A stretch of DNA of 13,004 bases, from the NCBI RefSeq assembly GCF_001280125.1, contig NZ_LGEG01000031.1, forward strand, positions 1-13,004, written 5' to 3'. Within the stretch, counting starts at the first letter, position 1, and each line of letters opens with the position of its first letter. Positions 6,331 to 13,004 of this stretch are shown piece by piece. A model generated the notes under the pieces. It was not told the origin of the DNA. It made no database searches and was given only the letters and a program-made list of their open reading frames with translations. This DNA is from Streptomyces sp. NRRL F-6492. Lineage in GTDB: Bacteria > Actinomycetota > Actinomycetes > Streptomycetales > Streptomycetaceae. A program made the translations under genes and the position numbers.

Positions 6331-6365
6331 CCGCGCGGGCGTTCCAGGGGCCGTACGGTGAACTC

Positions 6366-7424
6366 TCAGCTTCCGGTGGCGGACTTCCACGCGTCGACGT
6401 ACGCCGTCAGGTTCTCGTCGATGTCGGCCCAGTCCGGCTCGAAGACCTCGACGCCTTCGAGGAGTCCGGCCAGTGCGACGGCGTTGGCGTCGGTGGGCCT
6501 GACGTCCTTGCGGGCCGGGAAGCCGCCGCCGACGGCGCTGACCTCGCGCTGGGCGCCCTCGCTCAGCAGGAAGTCGAGGAGCTTCTTGCCGTTCTCGGTG
6601 TGCGGGGCCTCGTCGACCAGGCCGGCGGCGTAGGGCAGGGCGAAGGTGGTGGGCCTGCCGTTCCCCTTGGCCGGGAACCAGATGCCGAGGTTCGGCATGG
6701 ACCTGGCCTGGGCGAAGTTCATCTGGACGTCGCCGTTGGCGACGAGGAGTTCGCCCTTGTCCACCTTGGGGGCGAGCTTGGAGGTGGAGGAGGACGGGCC
6801 GACGTTGTTGGCCTGCAGCTTCTTCAGGTACTCCATGGCCGGGGCCTGCCCGCCGAAGTCGTGCATCGCCTTGATGAGGACGGCGGTGCCGTCGCCCGCG
6901 ACGCCGGGGGTGGAGTACTGGATCCGGTTCTCGTACTTCTCGTCGAGCAGCTCCTCCCAGCTCTTCGGGGCCGTCGGCAGCTCCTTCTTGTTGTGGACGA
7001 AGCCGAAGTAGTTGTTGACGACGGAGGTCCAGGTGCCGTCGGCCGCCTTGTCGGCGCCGTCGACCCGGTCGGCGCCCCGCGGCGCGTACTTCTGGAGCAG
7101 CCCCTTGGAGCCGGCCTGCTGGATGAAGGGCGGCAGGGTGACGAGGACGTCGGCCTGGGTGTTGCTCTTCTCGCGGAGGGCGCGCTGCACCATCTCGCCG
7201 GAGCCGCCCTCGACGTACTCGACCTTGATGCCGGTCTGCTTCTCGAAGTCCTCGAAGACCTTGTCGTACCAGCCGTCGCCCGCCTCGCCCTTGAGGCCGT
7301 CGGCGCTGTAGACGGTGACGACCTTCTCGTCGGAGGCGGCGGAGGAGCCGCCGCAGGCGGTGAGGGAGGCGGCGAGGACGAGGGCGCCGGTGACGGCGGC
7401 GACCGGCTTGGCGTGCGTAAGCAT
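6366..7424 (-). CDS. 2-Aminoethylphosphonate-type ABC transporter substrate-binding lipoprotein
   Basis: 352 residues from the ATG at 7424, with AGGAG about 11 bases upstream. The lipoprotein signal has lipobox LTAC (Cys24), so the mature protein would be anchored outside the membrane. The mature part opens with VVTVYSADGL and contains GWYDKVFEDFEKQTG, VEYVEGGSGEM and ADVLVTLPPFIQQA. These are hallmarks of the iron-type (cluster D) binding-protein fold used by AEP transporters of the PhnS2 kind (TIGR03261-like). It starts 29 bases after the second permease and is the last gene of the operon before the 6276-6305 hairpin. It would capture AEP or a related aminophosphonate. Some relatives bind other anions or iron, but the enzyme genes in the operon favour aminophosphonate. 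Confidence 0.88.
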   Translation of the reverse strand: MLTHAKPVAAVTGALVLAASLTACGGSSAASDEKVVTVYSADGLKGEAGDGWYDKVFEDFEKQTGIKVEYVEGGSGEMVQRALREKSNTQADVLVTLPPFIQQAGSKGLLQKYAPRGADRVDGADKAADGTWTSVVNNYFGFVHNKKELPTAPKSWEELLDEKYENRIQYSTPGVAGDGTAVLIKAMHDFGGQAPAMEYLKKLQANNVGPSSSTSKLAPKVDKGELLVANGDVQMNFAQARSMPNLGIWFPAKGNGRPTTFALPYAAGLVDEAPHTENGKKLLDFLLSEGAQREVSAVGGGFPARKDVRPTDANAVALAGLLEGVEVFEPDWADIDENLTAYVDAWKSATGS

Positions 7425-7453
7425 GGCGTTGTTCTCTCCTGACGGTAAGGGGC

Positions 7454-8251
7454 TCAGCGGTACGAGGCTTTGGTGCGGACGCGGGAGACGGCGAGCAGGG
7501 CGAGCAGCGTCGCGGTCATGAGGACCACGGCGAGCGCCGAGCCGGTGAAGAGGGAGCCGCGGTCGGTGGCGGTGAAGACGAGCACCGGCAGCGGCGTCCA
7601 GTCCGGCGGGTAGAGCATCATCGTGGCGCTCAGCTCCCCCATGGACAGGGCGAAGCAGAGCCCGGCGGCGGCGTTCAGGGACGGCAGCAGGAGCGGGAGC
7701 CTCACCCGGAGCAGGACGTACGAGGGGCGGGCGCCCAGACCGGCCGCCGCCTGCTCGTACATCGGGTCCAGGCGCCGGATCGCGGCCGAGACCGACTGGT
7801 GGGCGAAGGCGGTGACGAGCACGGTGTGGGCCAGGATCACGATCCAGCGGGTGCCGTTGAGGAGCACCGGCGGCCGCGAGAAGGCGACGAGGACGGCGAG
7901 GCCGACCACCACGGACGGCACGGCGACCGGCAGCATGAAGAGCGCGTCCACGATCCGCCGGCCCCGCTTCCCCAGGGCCGCCGAGGCGAGCGCGGCCCAG
8001 GTGCCGGCGGTCAGCGCGACCAGGCTGGCGGTGACGGCCGTGACCAGGCTGGTGGTCAGGGCCCGGAGGGACTCGCCGCGCACGGCCGCCGCGTAGTGGG
8101 CGGTGGTCGGCCCGGAGGGGAAGGCGCCGGACCAGTGGGTGGAGAAGGAGGCGGCGAGGACGACGAGGAGGGGCAGGGCGAAGAGCGGCACGAAGAGGAC
8201 GGCGAACAGGGCCCAGGCCGTCCACCTGCCCGTACGGCTATGCACCAGCAC
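7454..8251 (-). CDS. phnV: ABC transporter permease, AEP type (PhnV-like)
   Basis: 265 residues from a GTG at 8251, overlapping the end of the first permease gene by 14 bases. Several membrane segments are visible: about 11-34, 64-90, 103-124, 136-155 and 186-210, plus a last one near 236-256. The EAA loop that contacts the ATPase is at about 166-185 (QAAAGLGARPSYVLLRVRLP). SFSTHWSG and ELSATMMLYP are typical of the second AEP permease (TIGR03255-like). It forms the channel with the adjacent permease. The gene symbol is by family similarity. Confidence 0.85.
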   Translation of the reverse strand: MLVHSRTGRWTAWALFAVLFVPLFALPLLVVLAASFSTHWSGAFPSGPTTAHYAAAVRGESLRALTTSLVTAVTASLVALTAGTWAALASAALGKRGRRIVDALFMLPVAVPSVVVGLAVLVAFSRPPVLLNGTRWIVILAHTVLVTAFAHQSVSAAIRRLDPMYEQAAAGLGARPSYVLLRVRLPLLLPSLNAAAGLCFALSMGELSATMMLYPPDWTPLPVLVFTATDRGSLFTGSALAVVLMTATLLALLAVSRVRTKASYR

Positions 8252-9092
8252 GGCGGCTCACCCCCCGGTAGAGGGCGTAGAGGCCGGTGGAGAGGGCGAC
8301 GTTGACGACGGCGACGACGCAGGCGGCGGCGTAGTCGGATTCGAGGATCGCCTTGCCGTAGACGAGGGTCGGGAGGGTCGTGACGCCCTTGGCGCCGGTG
8401 AAGAGGACGATCCCGAACTCGTTGAGGCACAGGACGAGGACGAGGCTGCCGCCGGCGGCGAGCGCGGGCAGCGCCTCGGGCAGGATCACCTGCCGGACGA
8501 TCCGCGGCGGCCGGGCGCCGAGCGAGGACGCCACCTCCAGCTGGGCCGTCTCCAGCTGCGAGAAGGCGGCGAGCAGCGGGCGCATCACGAACGGGGTGAA
8601 GTACGTGATCTCGGCGAGGAGGACGCCCCACGGGGTGGTCAGGAAGCGGAAGGGCCCGGTGGCGGCGCCGGTGGCGTCGGTCCAGATCCCGTTGGCCATG
8701 CCGACCGTGCCGTAGAGGAACAGCAGGGCGAGCGTGATCAGGAAGGACGGGAAGGAGAGGAAGACGTCGATGAACTTCGCCACCGCCTTCGCGCCGGGGA
8801 AGGGCACGAACGCGATCACGAGCGCGAGGGCGAAGCCGAGGACCAGACAGCCGGCGGTGGCCGCGACGGCGATCCACACGGTGGTGACGAGGGCGTCGCG
8901 GAAGGACGCGGAGCCGAGGACGGCGGCGTACGCGCCGGGGGCCAGGGACTCGCGGACGACGAGGGCGAGCGGGTAGAGGAAGGCGAGGCCGAGGACGGCG
9001 ACGGGGGGCAGGGCCCAGACCCAGGCGGGGGCGGTGCGGGGCCGTCGCCTCTCGGGGGCGGCCGGGGCGGAGACGCTCAGGGCGCTAGCCAC
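8238..9092 (-). CDS. phnU: ABC transporter permease, AEP type (PhnU-like)
   Basis: 284 residues from a GTG at 9092, overlapping the ATPase gene by 8 bases. A charged N-terminus (RRRPR) is followed by membrane segments at about 25-46, 70-95, 105-127, 153-176, 208-225 and 250-272. The EAA loop is at about 186-205 (VASSLGARPPRIVRQVILP), and NEFGIVLFTGAKGVTTLP is typical of AEP/iron-type permeases. It pairs with the PhnV-like permease and the ATPase. The symbol is assigned by family and context. Confidence 0.87.
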   Translation of the reverse strand: MASALSVSAPAAPERRRPRTAPAWVWALPPVAVLGLAFLYPLALVVRESLAPGAYAAVLGSASFRDALVTTVWIAVAATAGCLVLGFALALVIAFVPFPGAKAVAKFIDVFLSFPSFLITLALLFLYGTVGMANGIWTDATGAATGPFRFLTTPWGVLLAEITYFTPFVMRPLLAAFSQLETAQLEVASSLGARPPRIVRQVILPEALPALAAGGSLVLVLCLNEFGIVLFTGAKGVTTLPTLVYGKAILESDYAAACVVAVVNVALSTGLYALYRGVSRRAGA

Positions 9093-10215
9093 CGGTCACC
9101 CCCGGACCGCCCGCCGCCTCCGGACCACCGGTCACCCCCGCCGTGAGCAGCACCGCGTCCTCGGACGCGAAGTGCAGGGTGACCTCGGTGCCGAGCGGAG
9201 GCGTCTCCCTCAGCTCGCGGACGTCCGCCTTCACCCGGTGGCCCTCCACCTCCACGTACAGCCGGTGGGTGGAGCCGCGCCACTGGACCTCGGCGATCCG
9301 GCCCCGCAGGGCGTTCGGGCCGTCGCCGAGGCCGACGAGGTGGGGGCGGACGCAGAGGGTGGCCCCGGCGCCCGGCGCCGCTCCCCCGGTCGCCACCTCC
9401 AGCTCCGTCCCGCCGAGGGCCACCCCGGCCGCGCCCACCGTCACCGGCAGCAGGTTGGCGTTGCCGACGAAGGAGGCGGTGAACTCGGTGCGGGGCCTGC
9501 GGTACAGCTCCTGCGGGGTGCCGCAGTCCCGGAGCCTGGCCCGGTCCATGACGGCGATCCGGTCGGCGAGGGTCAGCGCCTCGACCTGGTCGTGGGTGAC
9601 GTACAGGATCGACACGTCGGGCAGTTCGCGGTGGAGCCGGGCCAGTTCGGCCAGCATCCCGGAGCGGAGCTGCGCGTCGAGCGCCGAGAGCGGTTCGTCC
9701 AGGAGGAGGACGTCGGGGCGTACGGCGAGGGCGCGGGCGATGGCGACGCGCTGCTGCTGGCCGCCGGAGAGCTCCCGGGGGTGGCGGCGGGCGTAGTCGG
9801 CCATGCCGGTCATCTCCAGGGCCTCGGCGACCCGGCCGGGGATCTGGGCCTTGGGGACCTTGCGGGCCTTGAGGCCGAAGGCGACGTTGGCGTCCACCCT
9901 GAGGTGCGGGAAGAGGGCGTACTGCTGGACGACCATGCCGATCCCGCGCCGGTACGGCGGCAGGTCGGTGACGTCCCGGTCCCCGATGAACACCCGCCCG
10001 GAGACCGGCCGGACGAATCCGGCGACGGCCCGCAGCGCGGTCGTCTTGCCGGAGCCGGAGGGCCCGAGGAGGGCCATGACCTCGCCGGGCTCCACCGTCA
10101 GGTCGAGGGAGTCGAGGACGGTGGTGGGGCCGTAGGCGACGGAGACGGCGTCGAAGCGGATGCCGCTGGTCGTCCCCCGCGCTTCCGCGACCGCCCCTCG
10201 TACTTCCGCCGTCAT
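9085..10215 (-). CDS. phnT: ABC transporter ATP-binding protein, AEP type (PhnT-like)
   Basis: 376 residues from an ATG at 10215, in an ATGA overlap with the hydrolase stop. All nucleotide-binding motifs are present: Walker A GPSGSGKTT (51-59), Q-loop Gln97, signature LSGGQQQR (149-156), Walker B LLLLDEP (Asp173/Glu174), D-loop SALD and switch His208. The C-terminal third is a TOBE-type domain, as in importers of the spermidine/iron/AEP group (CUT1-like, MOI family). It energises uptake through the two downstream permeases. A Gly/Thr-rich tail (VTGGPEAAGGPGVTGG) closes it. Alone it could be any import ATPase; the neighbours make it aminophosphonate-type. Confidence 0.9.
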   Translation of the reverse strand: MTAEVRGAVAEARGTTSGIRFDAVSVAYGPTTVLDSLDLTVEPGEVMALLGPSGSGKTTALRAVAGFVRPVSGRVFIGDRDVTDLPPYRRGIGMVVQQYALFPHLRVDANVAFGLKARKVPKAQIPGRVAEALEMTGMADYARRHPRELSGGQQQRVAIARALAVRPDVLLLDEPLSALDAQLRSGMLAELARLHRELPDVSILYVTHDQVEALTLADRIAVMDRARLRDCGTPQELYRRPRTEFTASFVGNANLLPVTVGAAGVALGGTELEVATGGAAPGAGATLCVRPHLVGLGDGPNALRGRIAEVQWRGSTHRLYVEVEGHRVKADVRELRETPPLGTEVTLHFASEDAVLLTAGVTGGPEAAGGPGVTGG

Positions 10216-10904
10216 GCCTCGTACTCCCTTATCAGCTCGGGGAGTTCCGCGACGGAGGCGAGGACGCGGGTGGCGCCGTGCTCCTTCAGCGCGGCCTCGC
10301 CGTGGGCGCCGGTCAGGACGCCGGCCACGATCCCGGCGCCGGAGCGGACGCCGGAGAGCATGTCGTACGAGGTGTCTCCGGCGACCGCGATCCGGCGCAC
10401 GTCGTCGACGGCGCCGGTGCGGAGGAAGGCGCCGAGGACCATGTCGGGGTACGGGCGGCCCCGGCCGCCGGTGTCGGCGGGGCAGAGGGTGAGGGCGACG
10501 AGGTCGCGCCAGCCGAGGGCGTCGAGGATGGCGTCCTGGGTGACCCGGGCGAAGCCGGTGGTGAGGACGACGGTCCTGCCCTGCTCCTGGAGGGCGGCGA
10601 TCGTCTCGGCGGCGCCGGGGAGCGGGGCGATCCTGCCGTCGGCGACGAGCTCCCCGTAGGCCTCCTCGAAGGCGAGGTTGGCCTCCTGGGCGCGCCGCTC
10701 GTCGCCGCCGAGGAGGTGGCGGAAGACGGAGATCTTCGACTCGCCCATGGTGGCGCGGACGTGGCCGATCATGGCGGCCGGGTCCTCGCCGAGGCGTTCG
10801 GCGGCGACGGTGAAGGCCTGCTCGACGAGGCCGTCGTCGGCGACGGTGGTGCCGGCCATGTCGAGGACGACGAGGTTCGTCTTGTTCGTGGTCACGCGGT
10901 TCAC
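10212..10904 (-). CDS. Phosphonatase-like HAD hydrolase (phosphonoacetaldehyde hydrolase type)
   Basis: 230 residues. The GTG at 10904 overlaps the oxidase stop as GTGA; a second GTG at 10895 is possible. The N-terminal motif is DMAGTT (nucleophile Asp15), not the DxD of ordinary HADs. The cap domain carries MGESKISVFRHL, aligning with the PhnX segment around its Schiff-base lysine; here it is Lys57, 42 residues after Asp15. Arg150 in GRPYPDM replaces the usual motif III lysine, as in PhnX, and AGDTSYDML supplies Asp177/Asp181. These match the PhnX-like family TIGR03351. Expected reaction: phosphonoacetaldehyde plus water to acetaldehyde and phosphate, in the cytoplasm, or a close hydroxylated analogue. 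It directly follows the amine oxidase that would make the aldehyde. A much longer open frame extends upstream to 11825 but is a shadow of the oxidase. Confidence 0.9.
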   Translation of the reverse strand: MNRVTTNKTNLVVLDMAGTTVADDGLVEQAFTVAAERLGEDPAAMIGHVRATMGESKISVFRHLLGGDERRAQEANLAFEEAYGELVADGRIAPLPGAAETIAALQEQGRTVVLTTGFARVTQDAILDALGWRDLVALTLCPADTGGRGRPYPDMVLGAFLRTGAVDDVRRIAVAGDTSYDMLSGVRSGAGIVAGVLTGAHGEAALKEHGATRVLASVAELPELIREYEA

Positions 10905-12022
10905 CAGCCCAGTTCGTTCGCGGTCGTCTCGGCGACGGCGGGCGAGCAGGTCATGCCCCGGCCGCCGGGTCCGGTCACCAGCCACACGCCGTCGCGGACC
11001 TTCTGGCGGTGCACGACCCGGGTGGTGTCGACGCACTGCGCGTACACCCCGGCCCAGCGGCGCCTGATCTTCGGCAGCGGGCGGCCGAGGAAGGACTCGA
11101 CGACGCGGGTGAGGTGCTCGTAGGGGTCTTCGAGGGTGTCGAAGGCGAAGGGGTGCTCGTACTCGTGGGTGTCGCCGATGGTCAGTCCGCCGTCGAGCCG
11201 CTGGACCATGAGGAGCTGCATCCGGTGGGCGGCGGCGGTGGGGTCCTGCGCCTGGCCCGCGTTCAGCGCGTCGAGGGCGCCGGAGGCGTAGGCCGGGTAG
11301 TAGCGGAAGGAGTCGGCGTCCGCGACGGAGGTGGTGAGCGGTTCGCCGAGGGGGTCGGTCTGCATCATCTGGAGGCGGACCCGGCGGACCGGGATCTCGC
11401 CGGCGACCTCGCGGACCAGGCCGGAGAGCGAGGCGCCGGTGCACAGGACGACGGCGTCGCCGCCGTGGACCTCGCCCCGGTCGTCGCGGACGGCGTGCTC
11501 GCCGACGACCTCGCGGACCTCGCGGTGCGGCAGGAAGGTGTACTTCCCGGTGGCGAGGAGGGCCTCGCGGAGGGCGAGCTGCGCGGTGCGGGGCTCGACG
11601 GCGGCGTCCCGCTCGCACCGGAGCGCGGCCTCGAACTTCCCGCGCAGGGCCGGGTTGACCGCGCGGGCCTCGTCGGCCGTGAGCAGCGCGTAGCCCCGGG
11701 CGGCGGCGTCGGGGCGGGCCACGGCGGCCTCGGCGACGGCGAGTTCGAGCTCGTTGCGTACGGGGGTGAGGGAGCCGATGGCCCGGAAGCCGAGTCCGGG
11801 GACGCGGGCGCCGATGCCCTCCCACAGTTCGCGGGCGCGCAGGGCGGTCTCCAGCTCCTCCCCGCCGGCGCGGCCGCTCACCCAGATCTGGCCGAAGTTG
11901 CGGAGGGAGGCGCCGCGCGCCTCGGCCTCTCGCTCGATGTGTACGACCTCGTGGCCGCGTTCCACTGCGTGCCAGGCGTGCATGGTTCCCACCACGCCGG
12001 CTCCTACGACGATCACCTTCAT
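10901..12022 (-). CDS. FAD-dependent aminophosphonate oxidase (TIGR03364-like, DAO superfamily)
   Basis: 373 residues. The start is set at the ATG of MKVIVVGAGVVG, so the dinucleotide-binding fold begins at residue 1; the frame runs 24 codons further upstream without family-like sequence. No clear Shine-Dalgarno is present. GAGVVG (7-12) binds FAD, Glu30 (HIERE) the ribose, followed by ASLRNFGQIW. The C-terminus has VVHRQKVRDGVWLVTGPGGRGMT, the second FAD-contact region of glycine/D-amino-acid-oxidase relatives. This clade co-occurs with phosphonatase-like hydrolases and is proposed, with some relatives tested, to oxidise 2-aminoethylphosphonate-like amines (including N-methyl or hydroxyl forms) to the aldehyde. 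Its GTGA overlap with the hydrolase supports a two-step pathway. It would replace the PhnW transaminase. The exact substrate is open. Confidence 0.88.
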   Translation of the reverse strand: MKVIVVGAGVVGTMHAWHAVERGHEVVHIEREAEARGASLRNFGQIWVSGRAGGEELETALRARELWEGIGARVPGLGFRAIGSLTPVRNELELAVAEAAVARPDAAARGYALLTADEARAVNPALRGKFEAALRCERDAAVEPRTAQLALREALLATGKYTFLPHREVREVVGEHAVRDDRGEVHGGDAVVLCTGASLSGLVREVAGEIPVRRVRLQMMQTDPLGEPLTTSVADADSFRYYPAYASGALDALNAGQAQDPTAAAHRMQLLMVQRLDGGLTIGDTHEYEHPFAFDTLEDPYEHLTRVVESFLGRPLPKIRRRWAGVYAQCVDTTRVVHRQKVRDGVWLVTGPGGRGMTCSPAVAETTANELGW

Positions 12023-12097
12023 GCCGACGACGGTCGCGGGGGCGGGTGGCCCGGACGGGGCCGGTGGACGACGGGACGGTGAACGGGCCGCCAAACT

Positions 12098-12125
12098 TGG
12101 ACCAGACCCGTTACCTTTCCGTGAT
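12098..12125 (-). promoter_or_regulatory. Conserved 28-bp element, copy 2 (upstream of the FAD oxidase operon)
   Basis: In the 136-base gap between the GntR gene and the oxidase gene, about 76 bases before the oxidase ATG. It is identical to 6303-6330 at 22 of 28 positions, in the same orientation relative to the downstream gene. Its TGGACCAGACCC end is close to the HutC-family operator pattern. This makes it the best candidate operator for the adjacent GntR regulator. Confidence 0.5.
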
Positions 12126-12158
12126 GTTGCGGACCTCCGCGTCGAAGGGCCTCCGCCG

Positions 12159-12917
12159 TCAGTCCTGGCGGCCCAGGTGGGTGGTGAAGCTGAAGCGGTC
12201 GCCCCGGTAGAGGGTGCGGACCCGCTCCAGGGGCCGCCCCGCGGTGTCCCGGGAGACGCGGTGGAGCAGCAGCATCGGCAGGGCGGGCGGCGTGCCGATC
12301 AGCAGGGCCTCGCGCGGGGTGGCGAGCACGGTCTCGATGCGCTCGTCGGCGTCGCCGAACGCGATGCCGAGCCGGTCGTGGAGGTAGGCGTAGAAGGAGG
12401 AGTCCGGGTCGAAGTCGGCGTCCAGGCGCGGGGCGCGGGCCTCGGAGACGTACGTGCTCTCCAGGCCGACCCGCTCGTCGTCGGCGAGCAGCACCCGCTC
12501 CATGTGCCAGACGGGCTCGCCGCGTGCGGCGCCGACCTCGGGGGCGAGCGCCTCCGGGCAGGGGAAGCGGTCGAGCGAGATCAGGCTGCGGCCGGGGCGG
12601 CGGCCCTGGCGGCGCACGCCCTCCGTGTAGCTGGCGAGCGAGAGGGGCTGTTCGAGCTTGGGGCCCGCGACGACCGTGCCCCGGCCCCGGCGGCGCAGCC
12701 GCCCCTCCAGGAGGAGTTCCCGGATCGCCTGCCGGACGGTCTCGCGGGACACCTCGTACCGGACGGCGAGGTCCCGCTCGGTGGGCAGCGACCCGCCCTC
12801 CCCCAACTCGTCCACCATCAGCGCGAGTTTCGCCTTGACGGCGTAGTACTTGGGGACGCGCCCGTGCTCGGGGACGCCGGAGCGGACGGGGGCGCCGGGA
12901 GTGCTCTGGTAGTTCAC
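12159..12917 (-). CDS. GntR-family (HutC-type, UTRA domain) transcriptional regulator
   Basis: 252 residues from a GTG at 12917; no Shine-Dalgarno is visible, so leaderless translation is possible. The N-terminal winged helix-turn-helix (about 24-85) contains SLPTERDLAVRYEVSRETVRQAI and RRRGRGTVV, the classic GntR pattern. Residues about 95-245 form a UTRA ligand-binding domain (YTEGVRRQGRRP; VWHMERVLLADDERVGLESTYV; a final RVRTLYRGDRFSF), the HutC subfamily. PhnR and PhnF, regulators of phosphonate uptake genes, belong to this subfamily. It lies immediately upstream of the aminophosphonate operon on the same strand, with a 136-base gap holding the conserved element. The likely role is a repressor released by an aminophosphonate or a metabolite. 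It may also control the secreted phosphodiesterase. Confidence 0.9.
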   Translation of the reverse strand: MNYQSTPGAPVRSGVPEHGRVPKYYAVKAKLALMVDELGEGGSLPTERDLAVRYEVSRETVRQAIRELLLEGRLRRRGRGTVVAGPKLEQPLSLASYTEGVRRQGRRPGRSLISLDRFPCPEALAPEVGAARGEPVWHMERVLLADDERVGLESTYVSEARAPRLDADFDPDSSFYAYLHDRLGIAFGDADERIETVLATPREALLIGTPPALPMLLLHRVSRDTAGRPLERVRTLYRGDRFSFTTHLGRQD

Positions 12918-13004
12918 CGGGGGATGGTCGCAGACGGGGGTGAACGGGGAGGTGTACGGAGGGTGGCGCGGGGGTGCGGGGCGCCTGCCGGCGGGGGTGG
13001 GGGT
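12918..13004. other. Upstream region of the GntR gene to the window edge
   Basis: G-rich sequence with no gene recognised. GGTGAAC at 12939-12945 (GTTCACC on the minus strand) resembles one half of a Streptomyces PHO box, without a good second half. A neighbouring gene may lie beyond the edge. Confidence 0.3.

Noticed and set aside
10905..11825. Upstream extension of the hydrolase open frame
   Set aside because: The extra residues are Arg/Pro-rich and lie over the well-supported FAD oxidase; the real start is the overlapping GTG at 10904.
12023..12094. 24-codon N-terminal extension of the FAD oxidase
   Set aside because: Pro/Ala-rich sequence without family character; the FAD-binding strand starts directly after the ATG at 12022.
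12131..12158. Possible terminator after the GntR gene from repeated GCGGAGG blocks
   Set aside because: The blocks are mostly direct repeats and the only inverted pairing is about 5 bp, too weak to call.
12924..12937. Possible third copy of the conserved element upstream of the GntR gene (TGGTCGCAGACGGG)
   Set aside because: Spacing differs by one base and the rest of the 28-bp element is absent; similarity is within chance.

Overview
The window looks like a chromosomal segment of a Streptomyces-type actinomycete. Base composition is extremely GC-rich with GC-loaded third codon positions. GTG starts and 4-base stop/start overlaps are common. Protein types fit too: a class F-like sortase, a Tat-exported phosphodiesterase and an NlpC/P60 hydrolase with Streptomyces-style C-terminal wall-binding repeats. 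All protein genes I accept lie on the minus strand; only a tRNA-Lys lies on the plus strand. No mobile element, CRISPR array or rRNA was seen.

Layout in minus-strand transcription order (right to left). (1) A GntR/HutC-type regulator (12159-12917). (2) A tightly packed six-gene operon (12022 to 6366): FAD-dependent amine oxidase, phosphonatase-like HAD hydrolase, ABC ATPase, two ABC permeases and a lipoprotein substrate-binding protein of the 2-aminoethylphosphonate (AEP) type. It ends at a strong hairpin (6276-6305). (3) A Tat-secreted alkaline-phosphatase-superfamily phosphodiesterase (4681-6234) with its own terminator-like hairpin. (4) A HAD-IIA (NagD-like) phosphatase (3821-4600). (5) A two-gene cell-surface unit: an exported Ig-like membrane-anchored protein and a class F-like sortase, coupled by a GTGA overlap (2430-3727). 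(6) Converging on that unit, tRNA-Lys(CTT) at 2299-2372, followed by a perfect 15-bp hairpin. (7) Divergent from the tRNA, an NlpC/P60 peptidoglycan hydrolase (719-2113), then a Pro/Ala-rich protein that runs off the left edge (1-693).

The most interesting unit is the aminophosphonate system. The transporter would import AEP or a close relative. The FAD enzyme (TIGR03364-like) would oxidatively deaminate it to phosphonoacetaldehyde, and the PhnX-like hydrolase would cleave the C-P bond to give phosphate. No PhnW transaminase is visible, so the usual PhnW-PhnX route appears to be replaced by an oxidase-hydrolase route. The hydrolase keeps the Asp nucleophile, the cap-domain Schiff-base Lys and the Arg that distinguish phosphonatases from ordinary HAD enzymes. 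A 28-bp element, 22/28 identical and in the same orientation, lies upstream of both the FAD-oxidase operon and the secreted phosphodiesterase gene. This suggests the two units are co-regulated, perhaps by the GntR protein. The secreted phosphodiesterase could then supply the pathway by cutting phosphonate or phosphate esters outside the cell; that last link is inference.
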